A stretch of DNA of 64,000 nt from Sandaracinobacteroides saxicola (GTDB lineage Bacteria > Pseudomonadota > Alphaproteobacteria > Sphingomonadales > Sphingomonadaceae): positions 682,001-746,000 of the forward strand of contig NZ_CP059851.1 of the NCBI RefSeq assembly GCF_014117445.1, given 5' to 3'. This document shows positions 56,517-64,000 of the stretch, one piece after another; within the stretch, counting starts at the first letter, position 1, and each line of letters opens with the position of its first letter. The notes below the pieces were generated by a model that worked only from the letters and a program-made list of their open reading frames with translations, did not search any database and was not told the origin of the DNA. The position numbers were made by a program, and so were the translations under genes.

Positions 56517-57170
56517 TCAGGCGGCCACCGGGTTTCGGCGGCGGGCGGCGAAGCCGACCAGACCGAAACCAGCGATCATCATCGCCCAAGTGGCCGGCTC
56601 CGGAACGGCAGCGTTGGCCGCCACCGAGCCGACGGGATCGTTGAGGCGGATCTCGCTGACGGTATAATAATGCCCAGGTGTCGAAATCGAAAAATAGGCG
56701 ATGCCAGGACCGCTGTAGGTGAAGAATGTAGGACCACTTACGGCCGCGAACCATTCATTGTCGACCACCGCGAGAACGTTCATGCTGGTGTCGTATAATG
56801 TAAGCTTCAGTGAACTGAACCAGCTCGCGTTCGCCTCAACATAAAAATAATCCGTCGTGGCGCCCGTCAGCGTGCCGGGTAGCACGATGCGACCATCGAT
56901 GTTCGACAAATTGTCGAGCATGCCCGATGCGTTAACGCCAGCGAAACTACCCTTCCCAAAAATGTCATAGTAAGCACCCTCGACACCACCCCAAGTGAAG
57001 TCAACACCGAAATCTTTAAACTTGTCCCCAAGATCGCCATTTGGCGCCAGTCCATTGCGAAACCATGACGGCGGTACCGGAACGCTGTTCGGGTTGAAGC
57101 TGATAACGGCGTTGGCGCCATCAGTTAAAGAAGCGGCTGCGAGCGCTGCGACGATCAGATTGCGAAGCAT
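56517..57170 (-). CDS. PEPxxWA-CTERM sorting domain protein
   Basis: 217 residues: signal peptide (MLRNLIVAALAAASLTDGANA), a beta domain (SFNPNSVPVPPSWFRNGLAP, YFYVEANASWFSSLKLTLYD), and the sorting signal VPEPATWAMMIAGFGLVGFA plus RRR. Composition is noticeably more AT-rich than its neighbours, so it may be a recent arrival. A good sigma-70 promoter is upstream; unlike two of the other PEP-CTERM genes it has no sigma-54 site. Confidence 0.87.
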   Translation of the reverse strand: MLRNLIVAALAAASLTDGANAVISFNPNSVPVPPSWFRNGLAPNGDLGDKFKDFGVDFTWGGVEGAYYDIFGKGSFAGVNASGMLDNLSNIDGRIVLPGTLTGATTDYFYVEANASWFSSLKLTLYDTSMNVLAVVDNEWFAAVSGPTFFTYSGPGIAYFSISTPGHYYTVSEIRLNDPVGSVAANAAVPEPATWAMMIAGFGLVGFAARRRNPVAA

Positions 57171-57188
57171 ATTAGCTCTCCATTACAC

Positions 57189-57198
57189 GACAATTGTC
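57189..57198 (-). promoter_or_regulatory. Palindrome in 5' leader of PEP-CTERM gene
   Basis: GACAATTGTC, a perfect ten-base palindrome between the predicted start of transcription and the ATG. Possible operator. Confidence 0.35.
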
Positions 57199-57223
57199 AC
57201 TTGACATGAAAATTTATGGACTA

Positions 57224-57252
57224 ACTATAGCGCCATATGGGGGATGAAACAA
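57224..57252 (-). promoter_or_regulatory. Sigma-70-type promoter of PEP-CTERM gene
   Basis: Minus strand TTGTTT (57247-57252), 17 bases, TATAGT (57224-57229). Transcription would start about 47 bases before the ATG. The 168-base gap that holds it is AT-rich and otherwise empty. Confidence 0.55.
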
Positions 57253-57337
57253 TGTTTGCTTCTTAAAAAATTTCTGAGCAATCCCATATGAATTATGCAA
57301 AAAATAGCAACGATCTTACATCGCGATTCTGGTCAAT

Positions 57338-58567
57338 TCAGCCGATGCCTTCGGTGGTCATGGCGGTTTCGAGGGATTTGCGGACTTCCTCGAAGAACAT
57401 TTCGGTGGTGAGCCAGGCCTGGTCGGGGCCGATGAGGAGGGCGAGGTCTTTGGTCATGTGGCCGGCCTCCACCGTCTCGATGCAGACGCGTTCGAGGATT
57501 TCGGCGAACTGCGTGACCTGCGGCGTGGCGTCGAGCTTGCCGCGGTGTTTGAGGCCGCCGGTCCAGGCGAAGATGCTGGCGATGGGGTTGGTGCTGGTGG
57601 ATTTGCCGGCCTGGTGCTGGCGGTAATGGCGGGTGACGGTGCCGTGGGCGGCTTCGGCCTCCACCACCTTGCCATCGGGCGTCATCAAGACGGAGGACAT
57701 GAGGCCCAATGAGCCGAAGCCCTGCGCGACCATGTCCGACTGCACGTCGCCATCGTAATTCTTGCAGGCCCAGATGAACTTGCCGCTCCATTTCAGCGCG
57801 CTGGCGACGAGGTCGTCGATCAGGCGGTGTTCGTAGACGAGGCCGGTTTTGCCGTAGGCGGATTTGAACTCGCGGTCGAACACGTCCTGGAACAGGTCCT
57901 TGAACTGGCCGTCATAGGCCTTGAGGATGGTGTTCTTGGTGCTGAGATAGACCGGCCACTGCCGGGCGAGGCCGTAGTTGAGGCAGGCGCGGGCGAAATC
58001 GCGGATGCTGTCGTCGAGGTTGTACATCCCCATGGCGACGCCGGACGAGGGATAGTGGAAGACCTCATATTCGGTGGGCGCGCCGCCGTCGTCCGGCGTG
58101 AAGGTCATGGTGAGCTTGCCGGGGCCGGGGACGCGGAAATCGGTGGCGCGATACTGGTCGCCGAAGGCGTGGCGGCCGACGACGATGGGGTCGGTCCAGC
58201 CGGGGACGAGGCGGGGGACGGACTTGATCACGATGGGTTCGCGGAAGACGACGCCGCCCAGGATGTTGCGGATGGTGCCGTTGGGGGATTTCCACATGCG
58301 CTTGAGGTTGAACTCCTCGACGCGCGCCTCGTCCGGCGTGATGGTGGCGCATTTCACGCCGACGCCATGTTGCCGAATCGCGTTGGCGGCATCGACGGTG
58401 ATCTTGTCGTTGGTGCGGTCGCGCTCCTCGATGCCGAGGTCGTAATAGTGGAGGTCGACGTCGAGATAGGGCTTGATCAGGCGTTCGCGGATCCATTGCC
58501 AGATGATCCGGGTCATCTCGTCGCCGTCCAGTTCGACAACCGGGCCCACCACCTTGATCTTGCTCAT
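57338..58567 (-). CDS. icd: NADP-dependent isocitrate dehydrogenase
   Basis: 409-residue homodimeric type, converting isocitrate to 2-oxoglutarate in the TCA cycle. Signatures: [18 protein letters not shown] at the start, [33 protein letters not shown] (substrate serine region), [20 protein letters not shown], and [17 protein letters not shown] (metal Asp). The ATG at 58567 begins MSKIKV. Located 40 bases after the LOG gene on the same strand. Confidence 0.97.
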   Translation of the reverse strand: MSKIKVVGPVVELDGDEMTRIIWQWIRERLIKPYLDVDLHYYDLGIEERDRTNDKITVDAANAIRQHGVGVKCATITPDEARVEEFNLKRMWKSPNGTIRNILGGVVFREPIVIKSVPRLVPGWTDPIVVGRHAFGDQYRATDFRVPGPGKLTMTFTPDDGGAPTEYEVFHYPSSGVAMGMYNLDDSIRDFARACLNYGLARQWPVYLSTKNTILKAYDGQFKDLFQDVFDREFKSAYGKTGLVYEHRLIDDLVASALKWSGKFIWACKNYDGDVQSDMVAQGFGSLGLMSSVLMTPDGKVVEAEAAHGTVTRHYRQHQAGKSTSTNPIASIFAWTGGLKHRGKLDATPQVTQFAEILERVCIETVEAGHMTKDLALLIGPDQAWLTTEMFFEEVRKSLETAMTTEGIG

Positions 58568-58607
58568 GTCCGCTTCACTGCCTTCGCAAACCGCTGTTGC
58601 TGCCGGG

Positions 58608-59201
58608 TTAGCGGAGGGGCAAGCGGGCGGCAAGCGCCGAGACATCGGGCAGGGTCTCGAAATGGCCGGCGGTGGCGGAACCGCTGAAGCCGCTGCTGAC
58701 CAGATGATCGATGAGGGCGGTGAAGGGCGCCCAGAAGCCATCGTCGCCGAGCAGCCAGACCGGCTTGGCGTGGAGGCGGAGGTTGCGCCAGCTGAGGATT
58801 TCGGCGAGCTCGTCGAGCGTGCCATGGCCGCCGGGGAGGCAGAGGACGGCGTCGGCGGCGTCGAACATCAGCGCCTTGCGGGCGTGCAGCGTGTCGACGA
58901 CGATGGTTTCGGTGAGGCCGGGGAGGCAGACTTCCCAATCGACCAGGAAGCGCGGGATGATGCCGGTGACGGCGCCGCCGGCGGCGAGCGTGGCACGGCC
59001 GAGGACACCCATCAGGCCGAGCGAGCCGGCGCCGTAGATCAGGCGGACGCCGCGCGTCGCCAGCAAGGTGCCGACGGTTTCGGCAAGCGCGCGGTGGCGC
59101 GGGTCGGTGCCGTCGCGGGAGCCGCAGAAGACGAGGAGCGAGCGGATGTCGGGCGTCTGGGTGGCATCGTCCGGCCGGTCGAGGGGGTGCATGTCAGCCA
59201 T
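58608..59201 (-). CDS. LOG family protein (TIGR00730, cytokinin riboside phosphoribohydrolase-like)
   Basis: 197 residues, Rossmann fold. It has [29 protein letters not shown], the LOG motif [14 protein letters not shown] and HARKALMF with the conserved Arg and Lys. Bacterial members cleave nucleoside 5'-monophosphates. The ATG at 59201 overlaps the preceding gene by eight bases; a second ATG at 59192 is possible. Confidence 0.9.
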   Translation of the reverse strand: MADMHPLDRPDDATQTPDIRSLLVFCGSRDGTDPRHRALAETVGTLLATRGVRLIYGAGSLGLMGVLGRATLAAGGAVTGIIPRFLVDWEVCLPGLTETIVVDTLHARKALMFDAADAVLCLPGGHGTLDELAEILSWRNLRLHAKPVWLLGDDGFWAPFTALIDHLVSSGFSGSATAGHFETLPDVSALAARLPLR

Positions 59202-60951
59202 GGGTGACGTCGAAGGCGGCGGTGAGGCGTTCGCCGGCGGCGAAAGGGCGGGTGCCGTGCCAGAGGAAGCTGGGGAACAGGGCGACGGTCCCTTCGACGG
59301 GTTCAAGGGTGGCGAGCGGGGGGAGGGGCAGGGCGAGTTCGGACGGGGGTTCGCCGAGCGTGAGCCAGCCGGATTGCGCCTGCCCGCCCATGGTTTCGGG
59401 AAGCGACAGGTAGATGGCGCTGCTGATCCAGCCCTCGGGGTGGACATGGGGGACATGGAACCCCTGGCCGGCGAGACGGACGGACCAGCTGCCGGTGAAG
59501 CGCCAGCCGGCGCGGGGTTGGGCGAGGAGCGGGTGGCCCTCGACCGGGGGCGGGAGCTGCGCGAGATAGGCGTCGACGGCGGCCTCTGCGGCGCGGCGGA
59601 GGCGGACGATCTCGGGCGCGGTGCGCAGGAACAGGGTGCCCACCGTTTGCGTGCCGCCGCGCAGCGATTGATCCAGTGGAGCGCGCTGCTGCGAGTGCAG
59701 GCCGCGCAGGTGATCGGCGATGGTGGCGAGGTCGGCGGGGGACAGGCCGAGGTCGAAGCGGCCCCAGAGATTGGCGCCGCCAAGCAGCCAGTCGGCGTGG
59801 GGGTTGCCGGCGAGGCGCCAGGCGGTGGCAAGGAGCGCCCACAGCAGGCGATTGTGCGGGGTGGTGGCGAGCAGGGGTTCGAGGAGGGCGGCGGCGGCGG
59901 CGCCGTCCCCCTGGCGCAGGCGGACGCGGGCGAGCGCGGCGCTGCGGTCGGCATCGTCGGGCAGCGTCAGCAGCAGCGTCTCGGCGGCGGGCGTGTTTCC
60001 GGCGGCGAGCTGCGCCTCGGCTTCGATCAGGGTGATGGCGGGCAGCGGGCCGACCGCGGCGCGGGCGCGGTCAGCAAGCGGCGGGACGGGTTCGCCGGCG
60101 GCCTGGGCGAGGCGGAGGCGGGCTTCCCAGAGCGGGCCGTCGGCAGGGTGGGCGGCCAGCGCGGCATCGAGGCCGCGGAGTGAATGGGCGCCTTCGCCGG
60201 CTTCCCAGCGGAGTTTGGCAAGGGCGAGCTGGCCTTCGGCCCAGGTGGGATCGGCGGCGACGGCGGCGGCGAGGGGATCGAGCCGGGCCGGGTCGCCTTC
60301 GGCCACGCGGGCCTGGGTTTCGGCGAGCAGGAGTGCGCGGTCGGCGGGGTTGAGCGCGCGGGCGCGGGCGTAGAGCGCCAGCGATGGCCGGCCGCGCTCG
60401 GCCTCCACCTGGGCGCGGGCGCTGGCGGCGAGCGGATGGTCGGGTTTCAGTTTCAGCGCGGTGTCGAGGATGTCGGCGGCCTTGTCATGCTCGCCGCGCT
60501 CGCGCAGCAGCAGGCCGAGCGAGGTCCAGACGCGATGGTCGTTGGGGGCGAGGCGGTGCGCCTGGGCCAGCGCCTCGCCGGCGAGGTCGAGGTTGCCCAT
60601 GTCCTGCGCGGTGATCGCCATGTTGCGCCAGGGGTCGGCGAAATCCTTTTTCAGGCTGGTGGCACGGCGGTAGGCGAGGATGGCGCCGGCAGGGTCGCCT
60701 TCCGCAGCGAGGAAATTGCCCCAGTTGTTGGCGAGCTGATGGTCGCCGGGGATGAGCCGGTTGGCGGCGACGAACGCCGCGCGGGCAGCGGCGGGGTCAC
60801 CGCGGCGGCGTTCGACAAGGGCGAGGAGATGCTGCGCCGGGCCGGTGTTGGGCGCGGTGCGCAGCAGCGACAGCAGGTCGGCGCGCGCGGCATCGAACGC
60901 GCCGGCGTTGAATTTCTGCAGGGCCTGGTTGAGCAGCATCGGGGCGGTCAT
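59194..60951 (-). CDS. Tetratricopeptide repeat protein fused to a 2OG-Fe(II) oxygenase-like domain
   Basis: 585 residues. The first 380 are TPR repeats (LLALVERRRGDPAAARAAFV, NWGNFLAAEGDPAGAILAYR and more). The C-terminal 190 form a double-stranded beta helix like putative 2-oxoglutarate/Fe(II) oxygenases: VPHVHPEGWISSAIYLSLP with HxH, FPSFLWHGTRPF with the distal His, and a following Arg-containing strand. TPR should bind a protein substrate; target unknown. Precedes the LOG and icd genes on the same strand. Confidence 0.85.
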   Translation of the reverse strand: MTAPMLLNQALQKFNAGAFDAARADLLSLLRTAPNTGPAQHLLALVERRRGDPAAARAAFVAANRLIPGDHQLANNWGNFLAAEGDPAGAILAYRRATSLKKDFADPWRNMAITAQDMGNLDLAGEALAQAHRLAPNDHRVWTSLGLLLRERGEHDKAADILDTALKLKPDHPLAASARAQVEAERGRPSLALYARARALNPADRALLLAETQARVAEGDPARLDPLAAAVAADPTWAEGQLALAKLRWEAGEGAHSLRGLDAALAAHPADGPLWEARLRLAQAAGEPVPPLADRARAAVGPLPAITLIEAEAQLAAGNTPAAETLLLTLPDDADRSAALARVRLRQGDGAAAAALLEPLLATTPHNRLLWALLATAWRLAGNPHADWLLGGANLWGRFDLGLSPADLATIADHLRGLHSQQRAPLDQSLRGGTQTVGTLFLRTAPEIVRLRRAAEAAVDAYLAQLPPPVEGHPLLAQPRAGWRFTGSWSVRLAGQGFHVPHVHPEGWISSAIYLSLPETMGGQAQSGWLTLGEPPSELALPLPPLATLEPVEGTVALFPSFLWHGTRPFAAGERLTAAFDVTHG

Positions 60952-60978
60952 GCGCGCCCGATGCGGCAGGCGCGGCGA

Positions 60979-63552
60979 TTATTCAACCTTCAGGATGAGC
61001 GCGCCGTCGCCGTCGTCGATGTGGATGCGGCTGCCGTCGGGGGCCTCGCCCGACAGGATCAGGTCGGCGAGCGGGTCGGCGAGATGTTTCTGCACCGCGC
61101 GTTTCAGCGGCCGGGCGCCATAGACCGGGTCATAGCCGACGCGGGCGAGCCAGCGGCGGGCGTCCTCGGTCAGGTCGAGGCTGATCTTGCGGTCCTTCAG
61201 CATGGCTGCGACGCGGGCGACCTGGATGTCGACGATGGCGCCCATATGCTCGGGCGCGAGGCGGTGGAACAGGATGATCTCGTCGAGCCGGTTAAGGAAT
61301 TCCGGGCGGAAATGGCCGCGCACCACCTCCATCACCGCGGGTTCGGCGAGCTTCACGTCGGCGCCGTCGGGCAGCGCGGCGATGGCGGCGCTCCCCAGAT
61401 TGCTGGTGAGGATGATGAGGGTGTTGGCGAAATCGACGGTGCGGCCCTGGCCGTCGGTGAGCCGGCCGTCGTCCAGCACCTGGAGCAGGATGTTGAAGAC
61501 ATCGCCATGGGCTTTTTCGACCTCGTCGAACAGCAGCACCTGATAGGGGCGGCGGCGGACGGCTTCGGTCAAGGCACCGCCTTCGTCATAGCCGACATAG
61601 CCCGGCGGCGCGCCGATCAGGCGGGCGACGCTGTGCTTTTCCATATATTCGCTCATGTCGATGCGGGTCATGGCGCCGGGATCGTCGAACAGGAAGGCGG
61701 CGAGCGATTTCGTCAGCTCGGTCTTGCCGACGCCGGTGGGGCCGAGGAAGAGGAAGCTGCCGAGCGGCCGGCCAGGGTCCTGCAGGCCGGCGCGGCTGCG
61801 GCGGACGGCGGCACTGACCGCGGCGACGGCTTCGGCCTGGCCGATGACGCGCTTCCCCAGTTCGCCTTCCATGGCGAGCAATTTGGCGCGTTCGCCTTCG
61901 AGCATTCGGGCGGCGGGGATGCCGGTCCAGCGGCTGACGACTCCGGCGATGTCGTCGGCGGTGACTTCCTCCCGCACCATGGCGGCGCCGGTGGCGGCTT
62001 CGGCGTCTGCCAGCTGCCGTTCGAGTTCGGGGATGCGGCCGTAGGTGAGTTCGCCGGCGCGGGCGTAATCGCCGCGGCGCTGCGCCTGTTCGACCTCGAT
62101 CCGGGCGGAGTCCAGCGCTTCCTTCAGCCGGGTGGAGCCGGCGAGCTTTTCCTTCTCGGTGGACCAGCGCAGGGTGAGGTCGGCGGATTGCGCTTCGAGG
62201 CGGGCGAGCTCGTCCTCCAGCGCGGCGAGGCGGTCGCGGCTGGCGGCGTCGCTTTCGCGCTTCAGCGCCTCGCGCTCGATCTTCAATTGGACGATGCGGC
62301 GGTCGAGGTTTTCGATTTCCTCGGGCTTGCTTTCCACCTCCATGCGCAGGCGGCTGGCGGCCTCGTCCATCAGGTCGATGGCCTTGTCGGGCAGGAAGCG
62401 GTCGGCGATGTAGCGGTTGCTGAGCGTCGCTGCGGCGACCAGCGCGCCGTCGGTGATGCGGACGCCGTGATGGAGTTCGTACTTCTCCTTCAGGCCGCGC
62501 AGGATGCTGATCGTGTCCTCGACCGTGGGTTCGCCGACATAGACGGGCTGGAAGCGGCGTTCCAAGGCCGCATCCTTCTCCACATATTTGCGATATTCAT
62601 TGAGGGTGGTGGCGCCGATGGCGTGGAGCTCGCCGCGGGCGAGCGCGGGTTTCAGGAGGTTCCCGGCGTCCATCGCGCCTTCGGATTTGCCGGCGCCGAC
62701 CAGGGTGTGCATCTCGTCGATGAAGAGGATGATGTTGCCGTCCGCGGCCTTCACCTCGTCGAGCACGCCTTTCAGCCGCTCCTCGAACTCCCCGCGATAT
62801 TTGGCGCCGGCGATCAGGGCGCCCATGTCGAGCGCGAACAGGCTTTTGTCCTTGATGCCTTCGGGCACGTCGCCGTTGGCGATGCGCAGCGCGAGGCCTT
62901 CGGCGATGGCGGTCTTGCCGACGCCGGGTTCGCCGATCAGGACGGGGTTGTTCTTGGTGCGGCGGGCGAGCACCTGGATGGTGCGGCGGATTTCCTCATC
63001 GCGGCCGATGACGGGGTCGAGCTTGCCGGCGCGGGCGACCTCGGTAAGGTCCCGGGCGTATTTTTTGAGGGCGTCATAGGCGTTTTCCGCGCTGGCATTG
63101 TCCGCGGTGCGGCCCTTGCGCAGGCCCTCGATGGCGGTGTTGAGGGATCGGGGTGTCACGCCGGCGGCGGCGAGTGCCTTGCCGGCGTCGGTGGTGGTGG
63201 CGAGCGCGAGCGCGGTCAAGAGCCGTTCGACGGTGACGAAACTGTCCTTGGCCTTCGTGGCCAGTTGCTCGGCGCTGTCCAGCACGCGGACGGCGGCCTG
63301 GTCCCAGGCCATCTGGCCGTTGCCGCCGGTGACTTTCGGCAGTTTGGCGAGCGCGGCGTCGACGGCGGCGGTGGCGGCCTGCGGCTGGCCGCCGGCGGCG
63401 CGGATCAGGCCGGCGGCCATGCCCTGCTCGTCCTCCAGGAGCGCCTTCAGCAGATGCTCTGCGGTGACGCGGGGGTGGTCTTGGCGGAGCGCGACGGTCT
63501 GCGCGGCTTGCAGAAAGCCCTTGGCGCGGTCGGAAAATTGTTCGATGTTCAT
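60979..63552 (-). CDS. clpB: ATP-dependent chaperone ClpB
   Basis: 857-residue Hsp100 disaggregase working with DnaK. N-terminal Clp repeat domain ([37 protein letters not shown]), first AAA+ domain with [15 protein letters not shown] (about 200-210), a long coiled-coil middle domain (about 400-530, [12 protein letters not shown]), second AAA+ domain with [15 protein letters not shown], and a C-terminal region. Start at 63552, MNIEQF; the 76-codon extension upstream is unlike the family. A heat-shock-type promoter sits just before it and no ribosome-binding site is visible. Confidence 0.97.
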   Translation of the reverse strand: MNIEQFSDRAKGFLQAAQTVALRQDHPRVTAEHLLKALLEDEQGMAAGLIRAAGGQPQAATAAVDAALAKLPKVTGGNGQMAWDQAAVRVLDSAEQLATKAKDSFVTVERLLTALALATTTDAGKALAAAGVTPRSLNTAIEGLRKGRTADNASAENAYDALKKYARDLTEVARAGKLDPVIGRDEEIRRTIQVLARRTKNNPVLIGEPGVGKTAIAEGLALRIANGDVPEGIKDKSLFALDMGALIAGAKYRGEFEERLKGVLDEVKAADGNIILFIDEMHTLVGAGKSEGAMDAGNLLKPALARGELHAIGATTLNEYRKYVEKDAALERRFQPVYVGEPTVEDTISILRGLKEKYELHHGVRITDGALVAAATLSNRYIADRFLPDKAIDLMDEAASRLRMEVESKPEEIENLDRRIVQLKIEREALKRESDAASRDRLAALEDELARLEAQSADLTLRWSTEKEKLAGSTRLKEALDSARIEVEQAQRRGDYARAGELTYGRIPELERQLADAEAATGAAMVREEVTADDIAGVVSRWTGIPAARMLEGERAKLLAMEGELGKRVIGQAEAVAAVSAAVRRSRAGLQDPGRPLGSFLFLGPTGVGKTELTKSLAAFLFDDPGAMTRIDMSEYMEKHSVARLIGAPPGYVGYDEGGALTEAVRRRPYQVLLFDEVEKAHGDVFNILLQVLDDGRLTDGQGRTVDFANTLIILTSNLGSAAIAALPDGADVKLAEPAVMEVVRGHFRPEFLNRLDEIILFHRLAPEHMGAIVDIQVARVAAMLKDRKISLDLTEDARRWLARVGYDPVYGARPLKRAVQKHLADPLADLILSGEAPDGSRIHIDDGDGALILKVE

Positions 63553-63560
63553 GGGTGGGG

Positions 63561-63588
63561 AGATAGTGTGGCTTTTGGGCAACACAAG
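63561..63588 (-). promoter_or_regulatory. Sigma-32-like promoter of clpB
   Basis: Minus strand CTTG (63585-63588), 17 bases, ACTATCT (63561-63567), close to the alphaproteobacterial heat-shock form CTTG-N17-CYTATnT (one mismatch). Transcription would begin almost at the ATG, giving a leaderless message, which agrees with the absence of a Shine-Dalgarno sequence. Confidence 0.5.
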
Positions 63589-63609
63589 GGCTTTGGAAGG
63601 CGGCGGTGC

Positions 63610-63783
63610 GTGACCAGTGATTTGAAGGCCATCCTCAGCGACGCCGACCATGCGGCGGCGATGTCTGAAGTTGCGCGGTTGTGGGGCAGCAAGAGAGACA
63701 GTGTCGAAGGCGAGCGCCTGGATGCGTTGGCCACGCTGATCGATGCTTATGAGGCGCAGTATCACGGCATGATCGATCAATGA
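63610..63783 (+). CDS. Truncated HigA-like (antitoxin N-terminal) small protein
   Basis: 57 residues from a GTG start: VTSDLKAILSDADHAAAMSE, then RLWGSK, EGERLDALATLIDAYEAQY, ending HGMIDQ. This matches the N-terminal helical part of HigA/YgjM antitoxins, which normally continues into a helix-turn-helix domain; here the frame ends where that domain would begin. Its stop overlaps the ATG of the methyltransferase (ATGA), so the two are coupled. No HigB toxin gene precedes it. It could be a remnant or a reduced gene serving the methyltransferase. Confidence 0.65.
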   Translation: MTSDLKAILSDADHAAAMSEVARLWGSKRDSVEGERLDALATLIDAYEAQYHGMIDQ

Positions 63784-64000
63784 GCGGCGCCATGAACCGG
63801 CTTTATTATGGCGACAACCTTCCCGTGCTGCGCGAGCATATCGCGGATGAAAGTGTTGATCTGATCTACCTTGATCCGCCGTTCAATTCGAACGCCGGCT
63901 ATAACGTGCTGTTCAAGGCGGCTTCGGGAATGGGCGCCGACGCCAGTATCGAAGCGTTCGACGACACTTGGGCTTGGGGCACCGCGAGCAAACACGCACT
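63780..64000 (+). CDS. Site-specific DNA methyltransferase (partial, N terminus only)
   Basis: The first 73 residues of a beta-class (N6-adenine or N4-cytosine) methyltransferase: MNRLYYGDNLPVLREHIADE, then the catalytic motif DLIYLDPPFNSN (DPPF). The protein continues past the right edge. It resembles the modification subunit of restriction systems or an orphan methylase. ATG overlaps the previous gene by four bases; an alternative ATG lies four codons in. Confidence 0.85.
   Translation, partial: MSGAMNRLYYGDNLPVLREHIADESVDLIYLDPPFNSNAGYNVLFKAASGMGADASIEAFDDTWAWGTASKHA

Overview
The window is GC-rich chromosomal DNA from an alphaproteobacterium, most likely a member of the Sphingomonadales. 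The grounds are the eno-ftsB-pdhA-pdhB-pdhC order, an E1-beta subunit carrying a lipoyl domain, four secreted proteins ending in a PEPxxWA-CTERM sorting signal, a FYDLN-type acidic protein, an EipA (DUF1134) protein and an alphaproteobacterial class II AroA. The genus cannot be fixed from the sequence. Nearly all DNA is coding, genes often overlap by 1-14 bases, and no stretch over 300 bases lacks a gene.

Layout. 1-8.2 kb: pyruvate dehydrogenase genes (E2 cut by the left edge), ftsB, enolase, a DUF3291 protein and a dipeptide epimerase on the minus strand, then a small YkvA pair and tRNA-Pro(CGG). 8.3-14.8 kb: ferredoxin-NADP-type reductase with a MarR-like regulator, pdeM, an FAA hydrolase, eipA and lptD. 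14.8-19.9 kb: a LacI-controlled catabolic cluster (HisD-family dehydrogenase, MetE-core protein, HpcH/HpaI aldolase, divergent SDR). 20-27.8 kb: tRNA-Ala(GGC), an FHA-adenylate cyclase fusion, FYDLN protein, aroA, wecB, bfd, then surA-pdxA-rsmA. 27.8-33.7 kb: cobT and cobS, separated by a penicillin acylase and a PEP-CTERM gene. 33.8-36.1 kb: a markedly AT-richer island with two unfamiliar overlapping genes. 36.1-43.2 kb: DUF2125, plsC and ydcF genes, a zinc-ribbon protein, then a compact operon of small proteins (ribbon-helix-helix-like, coiled coil, DUF4160, DUF2442, a 30-residue membrane microprotein) leading into a propionyl-CoA-carboxylase-type alpha subunit. 43.3-54.1 kb: rnd, aspS, PEP-CTERM genes, an ABC exporter, a leuCD-like pair and a GPH symporter. 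54.2-64 kb: a subtilase with a lipobox and a barrel-like C terminus, another PEP-CTERM gene, icd, a LOG protein, a TPR-oxygenase, clpB, and at the right edge a truncated HigA-like gene overlapping the start of a DNA methyltransferase.

The most unusual signals are: (i) double-hairpin palindromic elements inserted in frame into three proteins (E2 three times, E1-beta once, the DUF2125 protein twice); (ii) a second, about 145-base stem-loop element at two convergent gene junctions, touching the stop codons; (iii) the AT-rich island, whose two genes meet at a CTT-TAG-G site where one +1 slip would fuse them; (iv) sigma-54-like promoters in front of two PEP-CTERM genes; and (v) the autoregulation-like operator and microprotein upstream of the carboxylase.
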